DNA from: Aquilaria yunnanensis | Lineage: Eukaryota > Streptophyta > Magnoliopsida > Malvales > Thymelaeaceae | DNA length: 64,000 nt | Direction of reading: 5' to 3' | Assembly: GCA_039654915.1 (NCBI GenBank) | Contig: CM077595.1 | Coordinates: forward strand, 93,289,501-93,353,500 | Part shown: in pieces, positions 20,777 through 33,649 of the stretch | How positions within the stretch are numbered: position 1 is the first letter of the stretch | How the letters are laid out: every line of letters starts with the position of its first letter | Notes under the pieces: generated by a model | The model's database searches: none | Seen by the model: the letters and a program-made list of their open reading frames with translations, nothing else | Told to the model about the DNA's origin: nothing | Program-made: the position numbers and the translations under genes

Positions 20777-23700
20777 TTATGCAAAGTATTTCTTTACTGA
20801 ATCTGAATTTACTGGCTTTGGTAACTCTCGTCCATCCATTTCTGTCAGAATTAGTGCCCCTCCTGAAAATGCTTTCTTCACAACATATGGCCCGTCATAA
20901 TTTGGTGTCCATTTTCCTCTGGAATCATGCTGTATGGGTAAAATTTTCTTAAGCACTATATGACCCTCGTGAAATTGTCGTGGGCGAACCTTTTTATTGT
21001 AAGCACGAATCATCCTTCTTTGATAAAGCTGTCCGTGGCAAAGGGCTATCATTCTTCTTTCATCAATTAGGTTTAATTGCTCGTATCTAGCCTTGATCCA
21101 TTCTGCTTCTCTTAATCGAGTATCCATTAGTACCCTTAATGAAGGAATTTCGACTTCGATGGGCAATACAGCCTCCATACCGTATACCAGGGAAAAAGGT
21201 GTTGCTCCAGTAGAAGTACGGGTAGAAGTTCTATAAGCATGTAGTGCAAAAGGTAACATCTCATGCTAGTCCTTATAAGTGACAATCATCTTTTCAACAA
21301 TTCTCTTGATATTTTTATTGGCCGCTTCTACTGCACCATTCATCATTGGTCGATAAGGTGCCGAATTGAGATGTTTGATTTTGAACTGCCGGCACAAAGT
21401 CTGCATCATTGCATTGTTCAGGTTCGTGGCATTGTCTGAGATGATACATTCCGGCGGCCCATAGCGACAAATGATTTCTTTCTTAATGAACCGGCATACC
21501 ACCTTTTGAGTCACACTTGCATATGACATAGCTTCTACTCATTTAGTAAAGTAGTCAATTGCCACTAGGATGAATTTGTGACCATTGGAAGCTTTAGGGG
21601 TAATAGCTCCAATGACGTCAATTCCCCACATGGCAAAAGGCCAAGGTATTGCTGTTACATTAAGAGGGGTGGGTGGAGCTTGGATCTTGTTGGCATATAT
21701 TTGACATTTGTGACATTTTCTCACGTGATTAATACAATCACTTTCCAATGTGAGCCAATAGTAGCCAGCCCTCATTATTTGTCTTGCCATGGTATGACCA
21801 CTAGTGTGTGCTCCACATATTCTAGAATGAACTTCTTCCATGACCTTTCATGCTTCATGAGTATCTACACAGCGAAGTAGCATCGAGTCTGGGGTTTTCT
21901 TGTAGAGTATGTCTAGGTTTAAAAGAAAACCCATTGACAATCTTCGTAGAAATTTCTTGTCATTTTCTGATGCTTCTAGTGGATATGTTCGTTCTTGGAG
22001 GTATTTCTTGATATTATGATACCAAGGCTTTCCATCCAATTCTTCTTCGATGCTCATGCAATAAGCTGGAGAATCTATTATTTTCATCTCGAACACAGGA
22101 GTATGCTCAGGGTCGCTTATCTTGTACATAGCAGCCAAAGTAGCTAAAGCGTCTGGGATTTGATTATCTTCCCTTGGAAGATGATGGAAACTTATACTGT
22201 TAAATCTTCGAGTCATGTCTAGTATAAGCTTTTGGTAAGGGATTAATTTTGAATCTCTTGTCTCCCATTCTCCATTGATTTGATATATGACTAATGCGGA
22301 ATCCCCATAGACTCGGAGATCTCGCACTTTCAAATCCAATGCCATTTGGAGTCCCATAGCACATGCTTCATACTCTACTATATTGTTGGTACAAGGAAAT
22401 GTAATTTTTGCTGTGAGGGGAAACTGCTCTCCGCTTGGAGAGATGAGTATAGCTCCGATCCCTTGTCCCAAAGCATTAGATGCTCCATCGAATGCCATTT
22501 TCCATGTTTCATTTTCTTCATCGACTTCCTGTTCTATTGTCATTATATTTCCATCAGGAAAGTCTATTCTCATGGGCTCATAATCCTCCAATGCTCTATC
22601 AGCCAGATATTCAGCGATCACACTTCTTTTTACGGCCTTTTGGGTGACATACTGTATGTCGTATTCAGATAACAGCATTTGCCATTTTGCAATCCTGCCT
22701 GATAAAGCGGGTTTCTCGAAAATGTACTTAATGGGATCAGTCTTGGAGATCAGCAATGTTGTGTTGTTGAGCATGTAGTGTCGTAGTCGATGTGCTACCC
22801 ATGCAAGGGCACAACAGGACTTTTCTACTATTGAGTATTTAGCTTCATATGTGGTAAGCTTTTTGCTCAAATAGTAAATTGCATGCTCCTTCTTGCTTGT
22901 CTCATCACGTTGACCCAATACGGATCCTAATAAAGAATCCTGTATGGATAAATATAGAATCAACGGTTCTCCGGATCGAGGTGGTATCAAGACTGGTGGA
23001 TTTGATAGATATCGTTTGATTTTCTCGAACGCTTCTTGGCATTCGTTATTCCACTCAATCGGATTGTTCTTCTTTAGTGATTTGAAAAGCGGTTCACACT
23101 TGGACGTCAATTGTGATATGAACCTTGCTATGAAGCTGATTCTACCCAGAAAACTTCTTACTTATTTTGGAGTCTTCGGGGGTTGCATTTCTTGTATCGC
23201 TTTGACTTTACTCGGATCAACTCGAATCCCGTCCTTGCTGACCATGAAACCCAATAACTTTCCTGAAGAGGCTCCAAAAGTACATTTGGCAGGATTCAAC
23301 TTCAATTGATATTTGCGAAGTCTATCGAATAGTTTTCTTAGCACTTTTAGATGCCCCCCAGCAATGAAAGTTTTGGCGATCATGTCGTCCACATATACTT
23401 CAATTTCTTTATGCATCATGTCATGGAACAACGTGACCATGGCTCTTTGATATGTAGCACCAGCATTCTTTAACCCGAAAGGCATCACCTTATAGTAGAA
23501 GGTACCCCAAAGGGTAATAAAAGCAGTTTTTATCATGTCATCTGGATCAAGTTTGATTTGATTGTATCCAGAAAAACCATCCATGAAGGAAAAGTAGGAG
23601 TTTCTTGCGGTATTATCCACCAGTGTATCAATATGAGGAAGTGGGAAGTTATCTTTAGGACTGGCTTCGTTCAAAGGGCGGTAGTCCTGACAAACTCTTA

Positions 23701-24207
23701 GTTTCCCACTTTCTTTCTTTTCGACTGGGACAATGTTAACCACCCATTCTGTATATTCAGTGACCCCAAGGAAATCCTGCATCCCACAGCTTTCGAATCT
23801 CATCTTTTACTCTTAAGATTAACTCTGGCTTTAATCTTCGTAACTTCTGTCTGACAGGCTTCGTTCCAGGCTTCAAGGGTATTTTGTGTAGTACTATGTC
23901 TGAGCTTAAGCCGGGCATATCTTGGTATGACCAAGCGAATACATCCACATATTCTTTCAATAAATGGACTAATTCTTCTTTTTCTTCAGGAGGGAATAAA
24001 GTGCCAATCTTGACTTCTTTTACATCCTGACTGTCTCCCAGGTTGAATACCTCAGTTGGTTCTTGACTTGTTGCTCTTTCTTTTTCATCTCGCTCAATCA
24101 TTTTTAATAGCTCAGGAGATACTTGAAGATCTTCGTCATCCGAGTCGGTAGTATTTACAGGATTATCAAAGTTCATTCTTTCATTGTCATCAAAGAGAGT
24201 TTTGGGT
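20777..24207 (-). pseudogene. pol: Pol of Ogre element 1: RT, RNase H, second RNase H, integrase (disrupted)
   Basis: The second exon starts after the intron acceptor at 24208-24209. Order: linker (24176-23800), RT with YVDDMIA, gypsy RNase H (QDSLLGSVLGQRDE, ALAWVAHRLRHY), a second archaeal-like RNase H (FDGASNALGQGIGAIL, YEACAMGLQMAL, VYGDSALVI), integrase zinc region (H-x-H then CHKCQ) and DDE core (WGIDVIGAI, ISDNATN, EAANKN), ending in a WTPNYDGPYVVKK tail. Two RNase H domains mark the Tat lineage. Breaks: an extra base at 23772-23774, TAA at 23162-23164 (CAA in element 2), TGA at 21848-21850, TGA at 21539-21541 and TAG at 21266-21268. The last two sit where Trp is expected. Confidence 0.95.
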
Positions 24208-24408
24208 CTGCATTATCCAGAGAGAAAAGAAAGAGAAGAGAAAAAAAAAATGGCACGAATGAGATGGATGCAAACTGGTACTTTATTTACAATGTGCATA
24301 AATCACAACTTTATTGGAATAAAAAGCAATAACTAAAAGGTTCACTTAAACAAAGACTACACCCTATTGATTGAACCTTTCTTTAGGAGGTTTTTACTAT
24401 TAGATTAC
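24208..24408 (-). other. Intron between protease and RT, element 1
   Basis: The donor GT (24408-24407) overlaps the gag-pro stop codon, and the acceptor TGCAG ends at 24208 after a strong pyrimidine tract. Removing 201 nt joins the gag-pro frame to the pol frame without a stop. A short intron at exactly this place is a known Ogre trait. Confidence 0.8.
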
Positions 24409-27400
24409 TTTGGAAAGCTTTCGATTATAACAGGCAGTTCTATCGTCTCCCAATTGTTCAGCACATCCCGTGGGCCACAAGGTTGAACGAGCTCCTCCTC
24501 TTCAGGTGAATCGCTGATGATTGCCTGAATAGAAAGACTTTCAAAAGACTTGTTGATGTTGAGAGTCAGCTTGCCTTCATTGTCATTTTTTGGAATGAGA
24601 CCACCACTCACGAACGTTTCGGTGATTTCAGGGATATCCAGATTTTTTTCCTGGAGAGGATGCGCTGTTAATCGTGCAATCCTCTTTTCTCTCTTTTCAG
24701 CTATTGCCTTCATTTTATCATGTCTTGTCGGTGTGAAGCCTAGGCCGTATTTCCCTTCATTTGCGGATATTTTCAATGGCTCTGGGATTCCTTGTAAATC
24801 TTGTCCCAAACCTAACCCCGGTGAGTATCCTCCTTTTATCATGAGTTTGGCGACCATGCGACTTGTTTTAGAGATGTTAGGAACGGGTTCTTCTCCATAT
24901 TCACTGACATAAGCAGCATTGACAATCTCAAAAGACCTGAAGGAGCAATCAGGTATATTTTCATTGACCTCAACATATTGAGCATCCGCAGGTCTAGATA
25001 GCAGAATGTCTTCTTCAGCAAAGACTGTGATTATCTTTCCTTCAATGATGAATTTCATTTTTTGATGTAATGAGGAAGGAATTGCTCCAGCCATATGGAT
25101 CCATGGTCTTCCCAGCAGACAAGTATAAGATGGAGAAATGTCCATGACTTGGAATGTGATATGGAAAAGACAGGGACCAATCCCAATTGGTAGCTCTATT
25201 TCTCCAACCACATCTCTCTTTGTTCCGTCAAATGCTCGAACAACAATATGACTGTTGTTGAGGTGTGATGGGTCTAAACCGATCTTATGTAAAGTTTCTA
25301 ATGGCATTACATTTAGAGCTGATCCATTGTCGATCAGAACTCTAGCCATAATCCGATCTTTGTATTTAATCGAAATATGTAGAGCCTTAGAGTGACCCCT
25401 TCCTTCTGCTGGTATCTCATCGTCAGTGAATGTGATGAGATTTTGTGCCGTGATGTTGTTGACAAGGTGGTCAAAGTTGTTCACGGAGATATCTTGTTCA
25501 ACATAAGCCTTATTCAGGACTTTGAGAAGAGCTTCTCGATGGGCATCAGAACTTAAGAGTAATGAAAGTATGGAGATCTTTGCTGGCAGACGGTTCAACT
25601 GCTCCACGATACTGTATTCACTTTGCTTTATGAGTTTGAGAAACTCAGTAGCTTGTTCATCTGTTACTGCTCGAGGCATCTCTTGCTCTTTAGATGTGTT
25701 AATAGGTCCATTTGCTGGATCCGTAACATTCTTCTCTTGTTGGAGCTTGTTCATTTGCTCGGGAGAATAACACCGACCGCTTCTAGTCATGCCCCCAACT
25801 TCTAACGGAGTTGATGTGATGTTAGAAGTATAGTCATAGTTCCATGGAACAGTTTTGTCTGATTTGTACGGAAATGGCTTTGGAACTTGAATTCTTAAAG
25901 GCTTGAGAGCAGATTTTGAGATTGGAATGACTAGTGGCCTTGGCATGATATTGACTTCTTGTTCTTTAATTATCACATTCACGTCATCCTCTTTATCTGA
26001 CATAAAAACGATGATTTGGGAGGAGTCCATGAGACTTTGTAGACTTTTACGGAATTCTGGGCATTCTTGGATAGAATGACTCTTACTGTTATGAAAGTTG
26101 CACCATTCCTCATGCTCGACTTCTTTATTTCCAGAAGACTTTCCTATGATAATCCCTTCTTTCACAAGGCATGAATATACATGCTTAAGAGGGGTTATGA
26201 TATCATTGACTGTTTTCTTCATCGGCCAGTATTCTTCCATCATATTGACTGGTTTGGCTTGATGAGGAGGCAATGGATTATGAGTGACGTTTGGTTCATC
26301 GGAAAAGTCCAACCACTTTGACTCAATTAATTGTTGGACTATACGCTTCAATGCTATGCAATTTTCGAGTCCGTGGCCCACGGCACCATCATGATATGGG
26401 CAATTTAGTTTAGGGTCATACCATGTTGGATATGGGGGTTCGAATGGCCTTGTGGGAATTGGGTGAATGAGTTGGCTCTGGATGAGTTTTGGATATAACT
26501 CAGTATAAGTCATGGGAATCGGTGCGAAAATTTCTCTTGGTCTTGGTGCAGGCATTGGAGGAGTCGGAACAGGTGGCCGTAACTGATTAGGCCTGTTGAG
26601 AGGATAATTGTTGGGTCTATTGGGAAGATAATCACTGGGCCTATTTGGAGGATAATCATTAGGCCTATTGGTAGGATAATAATTGGGCCTGTTGGCAGAA
26701 TAGGATAGGCGAGGTCCGGTAGCCACGGTACCCACGAGGGGAATCCCTCTTCCTCGTCCGATTTGTTGTATTTCTTCATCTTTTCTTCTGGATGGTCCTC
26801 CTCTTTTCATAGGATCACTAAAGGACTCAGTAATCTTCCCGGTCCTGATACCATGCTCGATCCTTTCTCCAGACATGACTACGTCGGAGAAGTTAGTTGC
26901 CGCATTGCCAATAAGTTTGTCATAATATGGGTATTTCAGTGTCTGGACAAACAAAGTGACCATTTCTCTTTCTGTCATGGGTGGCTGTACTTGTGCAGCT
27001 AAGTCCCTTCATCGTTGGGCGTATTCCTTAAAAGTTTCTGTTTTTTTCTTCTCCATGTTTTGGAGAGTTTGGCGATCCGGAGCTAAGTCCATAACATGTT
27101 TATAGTTGCCGATGAAGGCCTGAGCAAGGTCATTCCAAGTTTTTATGTTTCTTGGACCTTGGCTTAAATACCACTGTAATGCTGATTTTGTGAGACTTTC
27201 CTGAAAAAGTGCGATCCACACCTTCTCATCTTTTGTGAGTGGTTGTAGTCTCCTTAGGAACAATGTGATGTGAGTGATGGGATCACTCGTTCCATCGTAT
27301 TTCACGAAATCTGGCACCTTAAAATCTGAAGGGATTACGACGTCTGGCACTAAGCAGAGGTCATCCACCGAGAGAGATCCGAATATAGTGCCTCCTTCAA

Positions 27401-27716
27401 TGGCTCGTAGTCGCTTTTCTATTGTTTCGAGTTTTTGAGATTCTGCTTCTTCTTTTGGTAATGTCTTCTTCTCTTCCTGTACAGTGTCTTGTTTCAGGTG
27501 AGCACTAGCAGACGGTCCTGATTCTTGAAACAGGTTTTCTTGGACTGAGACTCGTTGCGGGGTGAATCCCGGGGGATAAGTGGGATCTTGTACTTCTTTG
27601 ATGGGGACTTGAGTTGCTTTCCCTTTGATTAATTCCATCAATTGTCTCATCTGTTCTGACATACTTTCAATCTTGGACTCCATCTCCATGAGACGTCCTT
27701 CGGCTTGTTCTGCCAT
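24405..27716 (-). pseudogene. gag-pro: Gag-protease of Ogre element 1 (one premature stop)
   Basis: Same layout as the intact copy at 58445-61732. A TGA at 27011-27009 replaces TGG (Trp in element 2), cutting the frame into 27716-27009 and 26978-24405. The C-terminal piece keeps the Cys/His boxes, a longer Pro-Asn repeat zone than element 2, the protease and the G-patch. Apart from this one codon the frame is open. Confidence 0.95.
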
Positions 27717-27904
27717 TAATCTTGTTTGGAGTCGAGTTGAATATCGGTGTTGAGGTCCAATTTTACCCCTTTAAAGGAATATTTATTTTATTAGATTCTA
27801 TGTGTGTATGATTGATGTGATGGATGCATGCATGAATATTGTAAATACTTGGTGAAAGAAGAACTATAATGGAATTTCTCAATTACATTCAGCAAAAGGT
27901 TTGT

Positions 27905-29599
27905 TTAAAAGAAACGACCCAAAGTACAATACTGCTTTCTGGCCTTAGATATGAACTCCATCATTCTTTGAACATTTACTGATGGAGTAGGACAGCTCAG
28001 TTCTTCTAACTCCTTGGCTTCTTCGCCCATTAGTTGGGCTTGTTCTGTAACTTTTCTGACTTCTACCAAAAATGTTTGCAATTGATCTTGAGAAAATCTG
28101 TATTGATCTTCCCAGTATCTGACTCTCATCTCTTTTTGATCGGTTTCATCAACCAATTGGGAGATGACTTGTTTTTGATATTCAACTTTCTCTTCGAGGA
28201 GTTGTGTTTTGTGACCGAGCTGTTGCATGTCAAGGAGCATCCTCTTGTTCTTCTCCTTTTCTTCCTCTAGTTCTTTCTCCAACTCTCTTTTCGCCAATTT
28301 TCTGATGACCTCTTCAGGTAGAACTATTCCTTCCTTCCGGTTATTTCTCCATTCATAATAAGCAGTGGGAGAAATAATAGGCCCCGACTTCAATATGAAA
28401 ATTCTTTTCCACGCAACTGAAATACCCATTGCGAGCTTATTTGAATTTGGATCTTCGTGTGAAAATTCCAACTTACTCAGATTATGCGTCATGGGTATAA
28501 ATTGCATGGACCCAAATTGTTTTCGTACTTGAGCTGGGGCATAACTTGTTCCTCCCCATATACCTAAGAGAGGAACCCACGGGCAATTGCCGCAACGGTA
28601 GACAACGCGGGTGGAGGTAGACCAGGGGGCTCTCCATTCAATTTGGAATTCGGTGATGTTCTTGAAATAATCAACCCATGCTTCCTTGCTGTCGTGATGA
28701 ATGGTTTCACTTTTCAAAAAGGCTTCGATTGGGATGAAGTCCTTTGAAAAGCGATTTCCAAAATGTTGCTTCTCACAAGGAAGGTGGCTTTTGATCCAAA
28801 TGTTGAGAAGATGTGAACATCCTATGAATTTGCCCCCTCTTTGGCGACAAAAGTTTAATGCCCTGATAGTTTCACATAATATTACTGAGGTCGGATTTAT
28901 TTGAGCATTGCAGATTTGCTCAAATAGTGTAATGATGTCTCCTTCAATGAATCCGACGATTCTTGGGAAGACTACCAGGCCATATATCGCCAAGGCGAAA
29001 AGCTTGCGTCGTTGATTTTTCTGAGGGAGAACGTGACTTAATTGTTTTAAGTCGATCCAACTGATAAATTTTCGAGATCCTTTTGTTGCAAACTTGGTTT
29101 GAAGACTGGAAGCTGGCATATCCAATAATTTTGCTAGGGCTCGATGAGGCTCCGTTCTTCTATCATGTTGATAAGTCTCGATTGGATAGTCGGAGGACCA
29201 ACCCAAGAGGCTGTTGTATTCTTCAATGGTTGGAACCAGATCCATCTTATCGAAAGAAAAGCATTGATAAAATGGATCCCAAAATTGTATTAGAGCCCGG
29301 ACAAGTGATGCATCAACGGTAACTTTTAGTAGGCAAGTGATGTGACCATATTTTGCCGTAAAAGCTTCCCGATCAGCAGAATTCCAACTATTCCAGACTT
29401 GCAATAATTCCGTGGTGTCGTTCTGATTTATCCGGACCGATACCTGGTCCTTAAGCTGTACGTGAGAGTGGGATGTCAGAGCATCTCAGTGAAGCTTTTG
29501 AGTCGTTTCGGAATATTCCATAGCTTCAGGCTGAGTTTCGATTACCGTGTCATTCCATGATCCAGTAACAGCCGTGGGAAGATAATCGAGAATATCCAT
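27905..29599 (-). pseudogene. ORF1 of Ogre element 1 (one premature stop)
   Basis: The start at 29599 matches the intact 564-residue copy in element 2. A TGA at 29488-29486 stands where element 2 has GGA (Gly). After it the frame is open to 27905 (499 residues from the next Met). Function as for the copy at 56562-58256. Confidence 0.9.
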
Positions 29600-30199
29600 G
29601 ATAATAGTTCTTTCACCAAATACTTATCTTTAATGATGAAATGTATATGCCGGAAAAATAAGGAAAAATAGAGTTAGTAAAAAAAATAACATATAGGATC
29701 AAACATATAGATAAAACAAAACCTATGGAAATGGGAACCGAGGTATGGGAAATTCTTAATGGCTGGTTCTAAGGTAGAGTAAGGAATTCTAGATGTAGAA
29801 GGTGGTTTATCAAAAAGGCAAGGGATAGTTCCCGAATCCCGTCACTGAATCATAGTGACGGCCCGATTCCTTACCCTCTAGGGTTTATGTAAGGAATGGA
29901 TTAATTCGAGTCGTAGCTTTTCGTGGGCCCATGCAGAGACTAACCGTCTCAGAAGGCAATACACTACTTTGCTACTTTGAAACCGGTGAAGGCTTGGAGA
30001 CCGTGGCCTCACAAGGACAGCAACACCAATTCCGCTTAGAAAGAATCGTGTTTGATTTAAGGAAGCTCGGGTATAGAGCTTCATTTTGTGAATGCATTAT
30101 GCATGTTTACTTAAGTAAATATAATATATAAATCCACATAATAGTAAAACAAAGTAAATAAAAACAAATCAACTTTAGGCTCGACTCACTAACGTCGAC
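29600..30199 (-). other. 5' leader of element 1
   Basis: 600 bp between primer site and ORF1, closely matching 55959-56561 in element 2. It contains short upstream frames (for example 68 codons at 30084-29878, also present in element 2), with no recognisable domain. Confidence 0.7.
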
Positions 30200-30217
30200 T
30201 CCCCAGTGGAGTCGCCA
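30200..30217 (-). other. Primer binding site of element 1
   Basis: TGGCGACTCCACTGGGGA on the minus strand, three bases inside the 5' LTR. Ogre elements are known to use a tRNA-Arg primer with this kind of sequence. Confidence 0.85.
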
Positions 30218-30220
30218 AGC

Positions 30221-33200
30221 TGTGGCAACGTCGGGTTTTCTGGAGTCGCCACCAATCGGTTTCACCTAGGTCGATTGGTCACCTAAAATATGGTCTGCGA
30301 GAGTTCGGGGGTTCGGGAGTACGGTTACGTTAAAACAACTTTGTTAAAACGCCCAAAAATTGGCACCTTAGTTGATTTTAATTTTGTTTTACTTTGCTTT
30401 TAAAACTTTTCAGTTAATTTAGATATTTTAACTGAATTAGTCGAAAATGTGAATTTTGGTAATTTATTTGGATAAAATTTGATACTTCCGAACCATGGAC
30501 TCTGCCGAGTCATTTGGACACGGAATTTGGTGAAATTTTAAACAATTTTATCCATATTGTAAAAATATTGATTTTTATTTCTTTATTTAATTTATTTATT
30601 AAAAAAAGTTTGATATTTTCCAAACCGTAGATCCTGCCGGATCATCCGGATATGGAAATTGATTTAATTTATTATAATTATTTAATTCTTATTATTATGG
30701 AATTAATTTTTAAATGATAATTTTGTTCATGAATGATTTTTAATACAAATTAAAAATTTATCTTTTTTTTGAACTTTCTTTCTTTTTCTTTTTTTTTTTA
30801 CTTATTTTTACTTTCTTTTTTTTTTAATTTTCTTTCTTTTATCTTTCTTTATCTTTATCTTATCTTTCTTTTTTTTTCTTTTCTTTTTTTTTCTTTTATC
30901 TTTCTTTATCTTTTCTTTTATTTTTCTTATCTTTTCTTTTATTTCTTTCTTTTTTTATCTTTTATTTCTTTCTTTTATTTTTATCTGATTTTTCTTGTTT
31001 AATGAAGGATATTTATTATTTAAAGAATTACTCAATTTATAAAAGAATTAAAAAAATTATTAATTTTTATTTAATAAGAAGTTAATTTAAAGGAATTAAA
31101 GAGTTTAAAAATAAAAAAAAAACTTTGATCATGGTACGGGGCGTTGTTACTCAGCCAGACCCTCTTCACCAGGTGAAGCAGCTCAAAAGCGGGCACGAGA
31201 CAGTTTCCAGCCAATATACCATGAACTAAATTTTTTTTTTTATAAAAGATTAACCAAAAGTAATTGTTTAATTAAGAAAATCAAAAATTTATATGTATAT
31301 TTTAAAAAAAGAAGAAAAGTTTTGATATTTATTTAATTTGTTTTGGAATAAAAGATTATTTAACCAAAAATTTATATGTATTTTAAAACAAAAGTTTTGA
31401 TATTTATATTTTTTTTGTTTTCTTTTTGTTTAATGAAAGATTTTTTTTTTTAATTTATATCTCTGAAAATATCTAATTAATAAGTCTAAAATATTTAAGA
31501 GAAAATTCAATTTTTTTTTGTTATTTATTTTTTTATTTTTTTTGAAATTATTTGACTAAAATTTTTATAAAGGAAACAAAAAGTTATATTTTTTTATTAT
31601 TTTAAAAGGAATAAATAAAATATTATTGAATAAAATATTAACTCAAAATTTTTATTCTTTTTATTCTTTTTATTAATAAAGAAAACTAAAAAATGATATA
31701 TTAATAGATAATTAATATATTAGTCTAAAGTTTTTCTTATTTTTTTTATAAAGAAAAATTTATTTATATATTTTATTTAAAAATATTTCCAAGCCATGGA
31801 TCCTGGCGGATATTTGGTCATGGAGTTTTAATTTTTTATTTCATTAATTATTAATTTTAAAGATGTATTAAAAAAATGATTTATTTATTTATTTATTTTA
31901 TTTTTGAATTATTTCATTATGTTTGTTTATTAAAAGGAATAAAAACTTTGTTTCAAAATAAAAAAAAAAAGTAATTTTTATTAGCCTTTAGAAAATTATT
32001 CACATAAAATTCCTTTTTTTATCTTTTAATCATAAAAAAAATTCAATTAATAAAGTGGGGCTTTTTGGCCATCCACTTTAATAACACAATAATAATAAAA
32101 TTTAGCACAATTAATATAGTTAGATTAGTTGGATTAGTTAGTTAATAACAACAAAAAGGTTAGTAAAAAGTTAGATTAAATTAATTAACAACAATAATAA
32201 AAATTAGCCAAGTTTAATTAAATTAATTGTTAACAACAATAATAAAAAGTTAGTCAAGTTAATTAAATTAATTAATTAACAACAATAATAAAATTTAGCC
32301 AAATTAATTAATTGTTAATTAACCAAGTTGATTAAATTAATTAACAATAATAAAAGTTAGTAATAATGCAAAAATTAAAAGGTTAGTAACAATAATAATG
32401 TTAAAAGTTAGTTGTTAGTATGTTAGTTAACAAGTTAATAATAACAAAAAAAAAAAGGTTAGTAACAATAACAATAATAAACAAATAAATACACAAGTAA
32501 AAAAAATAAAGTTAGTAATTAATTCTGAAAAAAAAAACAAAATAAAAAGATTAGTGACAAAATGAAAAGAATTGAAAAGATGAAGGACTGAAAGGAGGTT
32601 TTACCCTTGGGAAATGAATTTGAAATTCTGTTTTGCTGGGAAAACAGAAAACGCGACGAAGCGCAGCTGGCACGGCAAGGAGGCGAGCACGGGCGTGGGG
32701 CGGCGAGGCGTGGGAGGAGGGGCGACGGCGACGTGGGCGGAGGGGCGACGGCGGCGTGGGCGGAGGGCGGCGGAGGAGCGGCAGGCAGCAGCCGGCGGAG
32801 GGAGAGAAGAAACGCGGCGGAAGGAAAACGGAAAGGAGAAAAAGACGGCGGCGGGACGGCGTGGGAGCAAACGGCGACCGGCGACGGCGTCGGCAGCGGG
32901 ACAGCGTGACGGCAGGAGGAGAAAGAGAGAGAAAACGAGAGGAGAGAGAGAGAGAACAACGAAGGAGATCAAACGAAAGAGATGGTCAAATCGTAGAAAA
33001 ATAAAATTTTGAGACTTTCTGGCAGAAGGAGGAGAGGCTAGGGAATAAGGCTGTAATTTTCTCTATTTTTAAAACGGAGCTCTGAAATTTTTTCTCTGAT
33101 TTTCTGTGTGTTCAGCACTGAATTTGGGGGGGTATTTATAGAAGGATCTTAGCTGAACTGTGGACGGATAAATTAATAAAAAATCTCAAACTTATATTTT

Positions 33201-33644
33201 AAATTGGTAAAATGACAGTTTCAGTCCTTTACGTTACTCCAGCTCTGGATAAGCTCAGAAGCTTCTGATTTTGACAATTTTAACGTTTTCTGTCAATTTG
33301 GGCCAGAAACGTCCGATTAGGCCCAAAATTGACGCGAAAAATTACCCAAAGCTCCTGAAACTTTCAGAATTTGTCAATTTTGTCCGAAACTTCTCAATTT
33401 TGTCATTTTTACCTCAAACTTTTGATTTTTTGTCATTTTGTTCTGAAATTTTATTTTTATTTCAAACACATACATATTCACACATATATTATTTTAAATC
33501 AAATCTTCTCAAAATAAAAATATATTTTAAACTAATTAACATAATTAAATTTTTTAGCAATAATAATAATAATAATAATTTTTTAATTAGTTTTTTTTAA
33601 AAATTTTTTTAAAAAAAAAGGCCGTACGAAATTGGGTGTCAACA
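30221..33644 (-). repeat. 5' LTR of element 1
   Basis: 3424 bp. It differs from the 3' LTR by scattered substitutions (I noted at least 15), homopolymer lengths and one fewer 48-bp unit. TATA box at 33133-33140. Both LTRs share the GC-rich block (about 32645-32905) and the pyrimidine tract (about 30770-30995). Confidence 0.95.
33133..33140 (-). promoter_or_regulatory. TATA box of the 5' LTR, element 1
   Basis: TATAAATA on the minus strand, about 505 bp inside the LTR; the likely start region of the genomic transcript. Confidence 0.7.
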
Positions 33645-33649
33645 AAGCC
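33645..33649. repeat. Right 5-bp target duplication of Ogre element 1
   Basis: AAGCC, identical to 10205-10209. Confidence 0.95.

Larger units (their letters stand above)
10210..33644 (-). mobile_element. Complete Tat/Ogre-type Ty3/gypsy retrotransposon (element 1) with cargo genes
   Basis: Two LTRs of about 3.4 kb begin TGTTGACA and end TTGCCACA; a perfect AAGCC duplication flanks the element. Order on the minus strand: 5' LTR, primer site, ~600-bp leader, ORF1, gag-protease-G-patch, ~200-nt intron, RT, two RNase H domains, integrase, four cysteine-cluster genes, LOG, hairpin tandem repeats, polypurine tract, 3' LTR. ORF1 upstream of gag, the intron between protease and RT, the second RNase H and the tandem repeats in the 3' untranslated part are recognised marks of the Tat/Ogre lineage. 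The five cargo genes are not part of the usual plan. The LTRs are close (at least 15 base differences noted by eye), yet ORF1, gag and pol carry seven disabling changes, so it may have been mobilised in trans. Confidence 0.95.

Noticed and set aside
29878..30131. Upstream open frames in the Ogre leader, present in both elements, as possible genes
   Set aside because: They are conserved because the leaders are nearly identical; no domain, and both strands are open over the same bases. At most they are regulatory upstream frames.
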